Shown here: in pieces, positions 57,514-64,000 of the stretch | Numbering within the stretch: position 1 is the first letter of the stretch | Layout: every line of letters starts with the position of its first letter | Assembly: GCA_016803235.1 (NCBI GenBank) | Contig: JADCLI010000007.1 | Span: 62,001 to 126,000 of the forward strand | Reading direction: 5' to 3' | DNA: 64,000 bases | From: Pimelobacter simplex | GTDB taxonomy: Bacteria > Actinomycetota > Actinomycetes > Propionibacteriales > Nocardioidaceae | Translations under genes and position numbers: made by a program | The notes under the pieces: generated by a model | Told to the model about the DNA's origin: nothing | Databases searched by the model: none | Seen by the model: only the letters and a program-made list of their open reading frames with translations

Positions 57514-59141
57514 CACGACCCCACTCCCGGCACACGCAGCCGCTCGACGACGAGGATGACACCGGCGGTCACGGCGGCGAGCACCACCGACGCCGCCATG
57601 GCGGTGCCGTAGTTGAGGGCGCCCGGGTGCCCGAGCAGCCGGTAGATCACGACCGGCAGGGTCGGCTCGGCGGGCCGCACGATGAACGACGTCGCACCGA
57701 ACTCCCCCAGCGACACGGCGAACGCGAAGCCCGCGGCGGCCAGCAGCGGGCGCCACACGACCGCCAGGTCGACGCTCAGCAGGGTGCGCAGCGGGCCGGC
57801 GCCGAGCGACGCGGCGGCCTGGCGCTGGCGATCGTCGATCCCGGCGAGGACCGGGACGAGCGTGCGTACGACGAGCGGCAGCGCCACCAGGGCCTGGGCG
57901 ATCGGGACCAGCAGCGGGCTCGCGCGCAGGTCGAGCGGCGGCTGGTCGAGCGCGATCAGGAAGCCGAAGCCGAGGGTCACGGCGGACACGCCGAGGGGCA
58001 GCATGAAGAAGCCGTCGAGCACTGCCCGCGCGCGCCTTCCCGCTCTGCTGCGGACCTTGCGGGTCACCACGAACGCGACGACCAGGCCGAGCGACAGTGA
58101 CATCCAGGTCGCGTCGACCGCGATCCGCAGGCTCGCGCCGAGCGCGTCGGTGACCGACACCTGCAGCAGGCCCTCGGCCGAGCCGCCGAGGGCGCGGTAG
58201 TACGCGAGCGTCCACGCGCCGTCGCGTCGTAGCGAGCCGACGGCGAGGGCGAGGACGGGCAGCGCCACGAGGCCAAGGGTGAGCACGGTGACCGCGAGGG
58301 CCGGGAGGTCGCGCGGGCGGGGCCGGGTCGGAGCGGCGGCGACCCGGCGCACCGTCGGGTCGGGTACGGCGCGCAGCCGGCCGACCACGACCAGCAGCGC
58401 CACGACCGCCAGCATCTGCACGAGCGAGAGCGCGGCGGCGGCCGGCAGGTCGAGCAGGTCGGCGGTGAGCAGGTAGATCTCGGTCTCGACCGACGAGTAC
58501 CGCACCCCGCCCAGGACCAGGACCACGCCGAAGGCCGTCGCGCAGAAGAGGAAGACGACGCTCGCCGCGGAGACGACGGCCGGTCGCAGGGCGGGGAGGG
58601 TGACGGTCCGGAACACCTGCGCCGGCGTGGCGCCGAGCGCGGCCGCGGCCTCCGCGGGCCGGCGGTCCAGGCCCTCCCAGGCCACGCCGACCGTGCGGAT
58701 CACGACGGCCACGTTGAAGAAGACGAGGCCGACCAGGATCGCGGTCGGCGTCCCGTCGAGGTCGAGGAAGCCGAGCGGCCCCGACGACGAGATCAGCTCA
58801 CGCACCGCGAGGCCGACGACCACGGTGGGCAGCACGAACGGGACGAGCAGCGCCGTGCGGATCACGGCACGGCCGGGGAAGCGCAGCCGGTGCAGGACGT
58901 AGGCGGCCGGCAGCCCGAGCAGGACCGCGAGTGTGGTCGCCACGGTGCTCGTCCACACCGTGAACCACAGCACCCGCAGCGTGCGGGGGCGGCGGAGCAC
59001 GTCGAGCACGGCGCCGGGGTCGAAGGAGCCCTCCGGCCACACGCCGCGGTGCAGCATCGCGCCGACCGGCAGCACGAAGAAGACGGCGACGACGGCGACC
59101 GGGACCGCGGCGAGCGATCCCAGCGCCAGCCGTCGGGTCAT
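57510..59141 (-). CDS. thiP: Thiamine ABC transporter permease (ThiP-like)
   Basis: 543-residue membrane protein with two fused permease units of about six helices each. Each half has the cytoplasmic EAA loop: EAAAALGATPAQVFRTVTLP in the first and QAAASLGAGPLRTLLSVDLA in the second. This duplicated layout is that of ThiP and FbpB. It overlaps the substrate-binding-protein gene upstream (ATGA) and the ATPase gene downstream. Assignment to thiamine rests on the riboswitch and the TbpA-like binding protein rather than on the permease alone. Confidence 0.93.
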   Translation of the reverse strand: MTRRLALGSLAAVPVAVVAVFFVLPVGAMLHRGVWPEGSFDPGAVLDVLRRPRTLRVLWFTVWTSTVATTLAVLLGLPAAYVLHRLRFPGRAVIRTALLVPFVLPTVVVGLAVRELISSSGPLGFLDLDGTPTAILVGLVFFNVAVVIRTVGVAWEGLDRRPAEAAAALGATPAQVFRTVTLPALRPAVVSAASVVFLFCATAFGVVLVLGGVRYSSVETEIYLLTADLLDLPAAAALSLVQMLAVVALLVVVGRLRAVPDPTVRRVAAAPTRPRPRDLPALAVTVLTLGLVALPVLALAVGSLRRDGAWTLAYYRALGGSAEGLLQVSVTDALGASLRIAVDATWMSLSLGLVVAFVVTRKVRSRAGRRARAVLDGFFMLPLGVSAVTLGFGFLIALDQPPLDLRASPLLVPIAQALVALPLVVRTLVPVLAGIDDRQRQAAASLGAGPLRTLLSVDLAVVWRPLLAAAGFAFAVSLGEFGATSFIVRPAEPTLPVVIYRLLGHPGALNYGTAMAASVVLAAVTAGVILVVERLRVPGVGSW

Positions 59142-60202
59142 CGCGACACGATCTCCGTCCACTGCTCCAGCCACGCCTTGCGCTGCTCGGTGATCTCGGC
59201 GGGTGCGACCTGCTCGGTCGACTCCGGCCGCTCGGCGAAGCTCGCCCAGTCGGCCGGCAGCTCGACGCCGGCGTCGACCGGGAAGACGTACATCGACTCG
59301 GGCAGCGCCGCCTGGACCTCGGGCGAGAGCAGCCAGTCGATCACAGCGCGCGCGCCGGCGGTGTTGGTCGTGTCGCCGTCCAGCACGCCGGCGTACTCGA
59401 CCTGCTCGAAGCAGCCGTCCAGCAGCGCGCTGGTCGTGGTCGCCTCGCCCGCCGCGTCCAGCGTGAACGCGGGCGAGGAGTCGTAGGACACCACGATCGG
59501 CCGGTCGCCGCCGGAGAAGGTGAAGTCGGTGAAGTAGGCGTCGGACCACCCCTTGACGACCTTGGCGCCGTTGTCGACGAGCCCGGTCCAGTACGACGCC
59601 CAGTCGTCGCCGTACCTCGCGATCGTGGCCAGCAGGAAGGCCAGGCCGGGTGAGCTGGTGCTGGCGCCGGGGATGACGAAGAGGTCCTCGTAGGCGGGCT
59701 TGGTGAGGTCGTCGAGCGTCGTGGGCGCGGGGATGCCCTTCGCGGCGAACCAGGCGTCGTCGACGTTGACGCACACATTGCCGGTGTCGACGGGCGTGAG
59801 CGCGTCGTCGTCGTCACCGTCGAGCTCGTAGGCCTCGGCGCCCTCCGGCAGCGCCGGGGCGTAGGACGCGAACACGCCCTCGTCGACCGCCCGCGTCGCG
59901 AAGGTGTTGTCGACGCCGAACACCACGTCGCCGACCGGGTCGTCCTTGGTGAGCACGAGCTCGTTGGTGAGCGCGCCGGCGTCCTCGAGCTTGCTGATCG
60001 TGAGCCGGTAGCCGCTGTCCTCCTCGAAGGCCTCGACCAGCTCCTCGGGGATCGCGAACGACTCGTGGGTCACCAGGGTGACGCTCTTGTCGTCGCCCTC
60101 CTGGGTGTCGCTCTCGCTGCCGATCAGCGAGCAGCCGCTCGCGAGGAGGGCGGTCGTGGAGAGGGCCACGAGGGTGCGGCCGGTGAGCGTGCGCGTGCGC
60201 AT
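59138..60202 (-). CDS. thiB: Thiamine ABC transporter substrate-binding lipoprotein
   Basis: 354-residue lipoprotein. The signal ends in a lipobox LLASGCS, so Cys24 is the likely lipid anchor. The mature part is a TbpA/ThiB-like periplasmic-binding protein: VTLVTHESFAIPEELVEAFE, GDVVFGVDNTFATRA, VPDTG-like PVDTGNVCVNVDDAWF, PGLAFLLATIARYGDDW, and IVVSYDSSPAF. It captures thiamine at the cell surface for the downstream permease and ATPase. The TPP riboswitch lies 5 bp upstream of the start and includes the ribosome-binding region. Confidence 0.95.
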   Translation of the reverse strand: MRTRTLTGRTLVALSTTALLASGCSLIGSESDTQEGDDKSVTLVTHESFAIPEELVEAFEEDSGYRLTISKLEDAGALTNELVLTKDDPVGDVVFGVDNTFATRAVDEGVFASYAPALPEGAEAYELDGDDDDALTPVDTGNVCVNVDDAWFAAKGIPAPTTLDDLTKPAYEDLFVIPGASTSSPGLAFLLATIARYGDDWASYWTGLVDNGAKVVKGWSDAYFTDFTFSGGDRPIVVSYDSSPAFTLDAAGEATTTSALLDGCFEQVEYAGVLDGDTTNTAGARAVIDWLLSPEVQAALPESMYVFPVDAGVELPADWASFAERPESTEQVAPAEITEQRKAWLEQWTEIVSR

Positions 60203-60207
60203 CGGAT

Positions 60208-60300
60208 GACTCCCTTCGCCGGTGCTAACCGGATCAGGTTCGGAGGGTCTGCGGCCCGCGCCGCACTCTCAGCACCCGGGTGGTGCTCCCCTGTCGGACG
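60208..60300 (-). ncRNA. TPP riboswitch (THI element)
   Basis: On the minus strand the conserved core is complete: ACAGGGGAGC at the 5' side, GGGTGCTGAGAGTGCGG, then GACCCTCCGAACCTGATCCG, GTTAGCACCGGC and GAAGGGAGT at the 3' side. These match the THI-box consensus including CTGAGA and ACCTGATC. The 3' GGGAGT sits at the ribosome-binding position of the thiB gene, so TPP binding probably blocks translation initiation. A TAGACT -10 box (plus 60306-60311) lies just upstream, inside the end of the MBL gene. Confidence 0.97.
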
Positions 60301-60308
60301 TGCTCAGT

Positions 60309-61376
60309 CTAGGACGCGCGGTAGACCACGCCGTCCGGCAGGTCGACGGCGCTCGCCTGGTCGCGCGCCACGAGCAGGTCGAGGTGCGCCTTGGTCTCCA
60401 TCGCGGCCATGCCCTGGCTGAAGACGTCGAGCTCGCCGAACGCCCGCTCGTGGCGGGTCCAGCCGAGGTCCTTGGCGACGACGAGAGAGGTGGCGGAGCC
60501 GCGCTCCTTGAGCGAGGCCAGGCACAGGTCGAGACGGTCCTCGTGGTGGGCGAGGAGCTCGTCGACGCGCTGGTACGACGACGGCGCGACCGGGCCGTGG
60601 GCCGGGAGGATGCGCAGGTCGGGGAGCTCGCGGACCCGGGCCAGGGAGGCCATGAACTGGCCGAGGGGCTGGTCGGCGGGCGGCACCGTGAACCCGATCG
60701 ACGGGGTGATCGTGGGCAGCACGTGGTCGCCGGAGAAGAGGACGCCCTCGGCCTGGTCGGCGAACACGTAGTGGCCGGGGGTGTGGCCGGGCGTGTGCAC
60801 CGCGTCGAGCCGGCGGCGGCCGACGTCGAAGGTGCGGTCGCCCTCGAGCCAGGTGTCGGGGAACGCCCAGTCGACGGGATTCGGCAGGTCGCCGGGACCG
60901 GCGGCCCACAGCCGCGCGATCTCCTCCGCCCCGGCGGTGCGCAGCACCGCGAGGAAGGGGCTCTCGTCGAGGCCGTCGCGCCCGGCGCGGTGGAGCAGCT
61001 CGAGCGCCGGCTGCTCCTCGCGGCCGAGGGCGACGTCCGCGCCGTACTCGTGGCCGAGGACGGTCGCGAGCGTGAAGTGGTCGCGGTGCACGTGGGTGAC
61101 CAGGAAGCGCTTGATGTCGCCGAAGCCCGAGCCGATCGAGCGCAGGCTCGTGTCGAGCAGCTCGCGGGCGACCGGGATCGACCAGCCTCCGTCGATCAGG
61201 GTCAGCCCGTCGTCGCCCTGGACGACGTAGACGTTGACCGCCTTGAGCGCGTCCATCGGGAGCGGCAGCGGGATCCGGTGGATGCCCTCCGCGACCTCCC
61301 ACGCACCCTCGTCGGCCCAGTGCCGGCCCGAGTCGGGCGAGACGGCGTGTCCGGTGGCGATCCCTCCAGTGCTCAT
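60309..61376 (-). CDS. MBL-fold metallo-hydrolase
   Basis: 355-residue metallo-beta-lactamase-fold hydrolase. Metal ligands: HVHRDH in FLVTHVHRDHFTLATVLG, HTPGHTPGHYVFAD, LFSGDHVLPTITPSIGF and LPAHGP. A C-terminal helical extension (ERVDELLAHH-like QRVDELLAHHEDRL) is of the LACTB2/RNase-Z-related type. The substrate is unknown. ATG 61376 follows TAGAGT with a 6-nt spacer; that TAG is the stop codon of the upstream SDR gene, so it can be transcribed on its own or with the KstR-controlled operon. Confidence 0.9.
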   Translation of the reverse strand: MSTGGIATGHAVSPDSGRHWADEGAWEVAEGIHRIPLPLPMDALKAVNVYVVQGDDGLTLIDGGWSIPVARELLDTSLRSIGSGFGDIKRFLVTHVHRDHFTLATVLGHEYGADVALGREEQPALELLHRAGRDGLDESPFLAVLRTAGAEEIARLWAAGPGDLPNPVDWAFPDTWLEGDRTFDVGRRRLDAVHTPGHTPGHYVFADQAEGVLFSGDHVLPTITPSIGFTVPPADQPLGQFMASLARVRELPDLRILPAHGPVAPSSYQRVDELLAHHEDRLDLCLASLKERGSATSLVVAKDLGWTRHERAFGELDVFSQGMAAMETKAHLDLLVARDQASAVDLPDGVVYRAS

Positions 61377-61382
61377 GACCGC

Positions 61383-61388
61383 ACTCTA
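61383..61388 (-). promoter_or_regulatory. Stop-codon-embedded -10 box for the MBL gene
   Basis: TAGAGT on the minus strand: TAG is the SDR stop codon (61386-61388) and the box ends 6 nt before ATG 61376. Third example in this window of a promoter built into the preceding stop codon. Confidence 0.5.
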
Positions 61389-62231
61389 GGCGTCGTTCAC
61401 ATCCGATCGCAGATCGGGTAGGCGCAGGTCGAGGTTCGGCTCCTGGATGCCGCCGTCGACCTCGAGCATCTTGCCGGTGACGTACTTCCCGGCCGGCGAG
61501 GCGAGGTAGACGACCGCGGCGGCGATGTCCTCGGCCTCGCCGATCCGGCCCAGCGGCGTGGCCTCCTCCAGCTGGTGCTTCATCTCCGGCACCCCGGCCA
61601 CGAACTCGAGCGCGCTGGTCATCACCGAGCCGACGAAGACGCCGTTGACCCGGATCTCCGGGTTGAGGTCGGTGGCGGCCAGCCGTGACCAGTGCGCGAG
61701 CGCCGCCTTGGCGGTGCCGTAGGCGAGGTACCCGCGCCCGGCCAGCCGGCCCATCGCCGAGGAGATCGAGGTGATCGACTTCTGCCGGCCCTCGCCCGCC
61801 GACCTGAGCATGAGCGGTACGGCGGCCCGGCTCAGCGCGTGCGCGGTGGCGACGTTGAAGTGGAAGGCCTCCTCCAGGTAGGCCACGTCGGTGTCGAGGA
61901 AGGCGTTCGGGATGGTGCCGCCGACGTTGTTCACGACGACGTCGAGCCGACCGAACTCGTCGAAGGCCGCATCGGCGAGCGCGGCAACCTCGTCGGTGTG
62001 CGCGAGGTTGGCCGGTACGACGAGCGCGCGGCGCCCGGCGTCCTCGATCCGGACCGCGACCTCCTTGAGCTGAGCCTCGGTGCGCGAGGAGATGACGACG
62101 TCCGCGCCGGCCTCGGCGAGGGCGACCGCGGTGGCCGCGCCGATGCCGCGCCCGGCGCCGGTGACCACGGCGACGTGGTCGGTGAGCCGGAACCGGTCGA
62201 GGATGGATTTCGAGGCTCGCTGCGCTCGCAC
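61386..62231 (-). CDS. SDR family oxidoreductase
   Basis: 281-residue classical short-chain dehydrogenase. Cofactor motif [22 protein letters not shown] in [15 protein letters not shown], catalytic Ser in [12 protein letters not shown] and Tyr-x3-Lys in [14 protein letters not shown] are intact. The conserved protein begins at [15 protein letters not shown]; the codons before it (VRAQRASK) come from a repeat sequence that covers the start region. GTG 62231 is the best start, one base after the upstream stop; GTG 62240 or ATG 62273 are alternatives. The operon with the DapB-like gene has a KstR operator, so a role in sterol or related lipid breakdown is likely. Confidence 0.88.
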   Translation of the reverse strand: MRAQRASKSILDRFRLTDHVAVVTGAGRGIGAATAVALAEAGADVVISSRTEAQLKEVAVRIEDAGRRALVVPANLAHTDEVAALADAAFDEFGRLDVVVNNVGGTIPNAFLDTDVAYLEEAFHFNVATAHALSRAAVPLMLRSAGEGRQKSITSISSAMGRLAGRGYLAYGTAKAALAHWSRLAATDLNPEIRVNGVFVGSVMTSALEFVAGVPEMKHQLEEATPLGRIGEAEDIAAAVVYLASPAGKYVTGKMLEVDGGIQEPNLDLRLPDLRSDVNDA

Positions 62232-62244
62232 CTCAATCACCGAG
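62205..62244. repeat. Interspersed repeat across the SDR start (GAGGCTCGCTGCGCTCGCAC type)
   Basis: The plus-strand sequence GGATTTCGAGGCTCGCTGCG continuing to CACCTCAATCACCG is of a kind that recurs between genes in many Nocardioides-like genomes (from memory, not searched here). A related core, CCTCGCTGCGCTCGGGC, occurs at 4699-4715 in this window. Here it covers the stop of the DapB-like gene and the first codons of the SDR gene. Confidence 0.5.
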
Positions 62245-63360
62245 TCCCCGGGGCGTGCCGGCGACGAGGCCACGGCCGGTGACCAGGGGGAGGTCGAGCG
62301 CGGTGACCAGCCCCGGCTTCGCGGCGACGACAGCGGGGATCGCGTTGATCAGCCGCTGCGCGGTGACGATCATCCCGGAGACGTTGTGGTCGCCGTGCTC
62401 GCCGTGGTGGGTGAACTCGAGCTTCATGCAGGGCTCGCCGGTGATCTCGATCCGGTAGCAGCCGTCGCCCTCGGCGGGAGTGGGCCACTCGGGGACCTGG
62501 TCGGGCGCCGTACGGGTGACGTGCTCGAGGGTGATCCTCGGGACGCCGTCGACGGTGCCGATGACGCGGAAGCGGACGGCCCCCATGGTGCCTTCCGCCA
62601 CGTCCAGCGACACGGTCCTCGTGTCCCGCCCGGCCGGTCGCCGGTCGACCTCCTCGACCAGCGGCTCATCGAGCGTCACCCCCAGCCCGGCCGCGATCAC
62701 CCGCACCACCGGGCCCCAGGCCGTCGTGAGGATGCCGGGCTCCCACAGCAGCGGCCTGACCTCCGGGTCGTCGAGCGGCTGCCCGAAGCCGAACAGGTCC
62801 CGCATCACCACGGGCTGGTAGTACGTCGAGTAGTCCGCGATCTCGCTGACCACCACGTGGTCGATGCGCTGCGACAGCGACGTCAGCACCAGCGGCAGGA
62901 CGTCGTTGGCGAAGCCGGGGTCGATGCCGTTGACGTGCAGGCTGGCGTTGCCTTGGCGCCCGGCCTCGTCGATGGCGTCGATCATCTCGGCCGGGAGCGT
63001 GCCGTCGCGGTGCAGCAGGATGACCGGACCCGACGACACGACGTTGACGCCGTCGCGGACGAGCTCGGTGAGGTCGGCGATCGACTCGAAGACCCGGTCG
63101 TCGGTCATCGCGCCGTGCACCACGCAGTCGGGCCGCAGCGCGACCAGCTCGTCGCGGTCCGTGGTCGCCCTGATCCCGAGCTCGCGGTCCAGCCCGGCGA
63201 GCAGGCCGGCGTCCTGGCCGTGCTTCTCCGGCGTCGAGGTCCACACGCCGACCAGCTCGAGATCGGGGTGGGCGTCGACGCCGACGATCACGTGCCGCCC
63301 GATCGTCCCCGTGGACCAGACGACGACCCGCAACGGCTTCTCGGGGATGACCTGTGACAT
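62233..63360 (-). CDS. DapB-like NAD(P)-dependent oxidoreductase
   Basis: 375-residue protein with an N-terminal Rossmann motif ([18 protein letters not shown]) like dihydrodipicolinate reductase, followed by [32 protein letters not shown] and [14 protein letters not shown]. The C-terminal half differs from true DapB and is longer, as in the amine dehydrogenase-type DapB-like proteins found beside lipid-degradation genes. ATG 63360 is supported by TACATT with a 7-nt spacer; a TTG at 63369 is less likely. It is the first gene of an operon repressed through a KstR-type operator. The substrate is unknown. Confidence 0.85.
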   Translation of the reverse strand: MSQVIPEKPLRVVVWSTGTIGRHVIVGVDAHPDLELVGVWTSTPEKHGQDAGLLAGLDRELGIRATTDRDELVALRPDCVVHGAMTDDRVFESIADLTELVRDGVNVVSSGPVILLHRDGTLPAEMIDAIDEAGRQGNASLHVNGIDPGFANDVLPLVLTSLSQRIDHVVVSEIADYSTYYQPVVMRDLFGFGQPLDDPEVRPLLWEPGILTTAWGPVVRVIAAGLGVTLDEPLVEEVDRRPAGRDTRTVSLDVAEGTMGAVRFRVIGTVDGVPRITLEHVTRTAPDQVPEWPTPAEGDGCYRIEITGEPCMKLEFTHHGEHGDHNVSGMIVTAQRLINAIPAVVAAKPGLVTALDLPLVTGRGLVAGTPRGLGD

Positions 63361-63367
63361 GCGGGCC

Positions 63368-63385
63368 AATGTAGAACGAGTTCTA
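63368..63385 (-). promoter_or_regulatory. KstR-type operator overlapping a leaderless promoter
   Basis: TAGAACGAGTTCTA (63372-63385) matches the KstR palindrome TAGAAC-NN-GTTCTA exactly. The minus-strand -10 box TACATT (63368-63373) overlaps its edge and lies 7 nt before ATG 63360. KstR is the TetR-family repressor of cholesterol catabolism in actinobacteria; this position would block RNA polymerase directly. Confidence 0.8.
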
Positions 63386-63405
63386 GTTTCTGGGAAGGGC
63401 TTCCG

Positions 63406-64000
63406 TCAACGCGGCACCGGGATGACCTCGTCCCGCGCCCACTCCGGGCACCGCGTGCCCGAGTAGATCGTCGGCATGCAGCGGTTGCAGTGGATGCAGA
63501 TCCCGCCGGCCGCCGTACCCGCTCGCAGCCTGTCGACCAGGTCGGGCTCGCGCAGCAGCGCCCGGCCCATCACGACGAAGTCGAAGCCGTCGGCCATCGC
63601 CTGCCGCATGGTCTCCAGCCGGTTGATGCCACCGAGGAGCATGAGCGGCATCGCGACGGCGGAGCGGACCTCCAGCGCCTTGGGACGGAAGTAGGCCTCC
63701 TCGAAGGCGTAGCGCTTCATGAACCCGCGCCCCATCGGCGTCCTCATGCCCCACTTCACCAGCGGCGGCATGGTCGCGGCGAACTCCGCGACCGGGGCGT
63801 CGCCACGGAAGAGGTACATCGGGTTCATCAGCGACGAGCCCCCTGAGAGCTGCAGCGCGTCGAGGTGGCCGTCGGCCTCGAGCAGCTGGGCGAGCTCGAT
63901 GCTCGTCCCGGTGGTCACACCACCGGCGAAGCCGTCGGAGACGGAGACCTTCGCGGTCACCGCGACGGCGTCCCCGACCTCCTCGCGCACGACGCGCGCC
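63406..64000 (-). CDS. NADH:flavin oxidoreductase, Old Yellow Enzyme family (partial, runs off the right edge)
   Basis: The last 198 residues of an FMN TIM-barrel enzyme; the N-terminal half is outside the window. Visible are VTAKVSVSDGFAGG, HLDALQLSGGSSLMNPMYLF, MPLMLLGGINRLETM and FDFVVMGRALLREPDLVDRL, which form the second half of the barrel and the FMN phosphate site. A C-terminal CIHCNRCM and a later GTRC may hold an iron-sulfur cluster, as in the dienoyl-CoA-reductase branch. It lies upstream of the KstR operator on the same strand and could belong to the same degradation gene set. Confidence 0.88.
   Translation of the reverse strand, partial: ARVVREEVGDAVAVTAKVSVSDGFAGGVTTGTSIELAQLLEADGHLDALQLSGGSSLMNPMYLFRGDAPVAEFAATMPPLVKWGMRTPMGRGFMKRYAFEEAYFRPKALEVRSAVAMPLMLLGGINRLETMRQAMADGFDFVVMGRALLREPDLVDRLRAGTAAGGICIHCNRCMPTIYSGTRCPEWARDEVIPVPR

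Overview
The window is a very GC-rich actinobacterial chromosome segment. Gene content and style (lsr2, clpC, disA, a DUF3180-folK-folB-folP block, teichoic-acid genes, a KstR-type operator) suggest Nocardioides or a close relative in the Nocardioidaceae. I see no plasmid, phage, CRISPR array, rRNA or tRNA signature. Much of the window follows the order known from Mycobacterium tuberculosis Rv3585 to Rv3628 (radA, disA, mutY, clpC1, lsr2, coaX, panD, panC, Rv3603c, then DUF3180-folK-folB-folP-folE-ftsH, then hpt, tilS, the Rv3626c protease, dacB, ppa). Against that backbone, two blocks of cell-surface polymer genes stand out.

Layout. 1-5.5 kb: end of an ABC exporter operon, a sugar-phosphate isomerase, a Ppx/GppA phosphatase, a Cys-rich protein, a 209-bp inverted-repeat element, a VOC protein and a methyltransferase. 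5.4-13.7 kb: LacI regulator, radA, an inositol monophosphatase remnant, disA, two exported or anchored proteins, mutY, and a TetR/SMR drug-efflux pair with twin operators. 13.7-22.5 kb: clpC with a ClgR-type site, lsr2, coaX-nadC-nadB (NAD and CoA), panD-panC and a DUF2520 protein. 22.7-34.8 kb: a surface-polymer island with a GT61-like enzyme, four sulfotransferase-fold paralogues, a fused cytidylyltransferase/SDR of the CDP-ribitol type, an unknown protein and a 1189-residue teichoic-acid polymerase. 34.9-43.1 kb: a coiled-coil membrane protein, DUF3180-folK-folB-folP, then a TarS/TarP-like glycosyltransferase and rmlA, rmlB and a fused rmlC-rmlD. 43.1-50.7 kb: folE, ftsH, hpt, tilS, a DUF2342 metalloprotease, dacB, ppa. 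50.7-56.5 kb: a second inverted-repeat element, TetR, methyltransferase, acyl-CoA oxidase-like enzyme, an NlpC/P60 hydrolase and a PAP2-like membrane enzyme. 56.5-60.3 kb: a thiamine ABC importer under a TPP riboswitch. 60.3-64 kb: MBL hydrolase, SDR and DapB-like oxidoreductase behind a KstR operator, and a partial flavin oxidoreductase.

How the genes work together. The most interesting section is the surface-polymer island. It contains parts to make an activated pentitol phosphate, polymerise a polyol-phosphate chain, glycosylate it, make dTDP-rhamnose, and possibly sulfate the product. The four sulfotransferase paralogues each keep a P-loop-like PSB motif and an Arg-x7-Ser 3'-phosphate motif, so a sulfated wall glycopolymer is a reasonable hypothesis, though not proven here. 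A second pattern is transcriptional. At least seventeen genes have a TANNNT box 5-7 nt (nearly always 6-7) before the start codon, which predicts leaderless mRNAs. In three cases the TAG stop codon of the upstream gene is itself the first half of that box. Several start codons were chosen on this basis.
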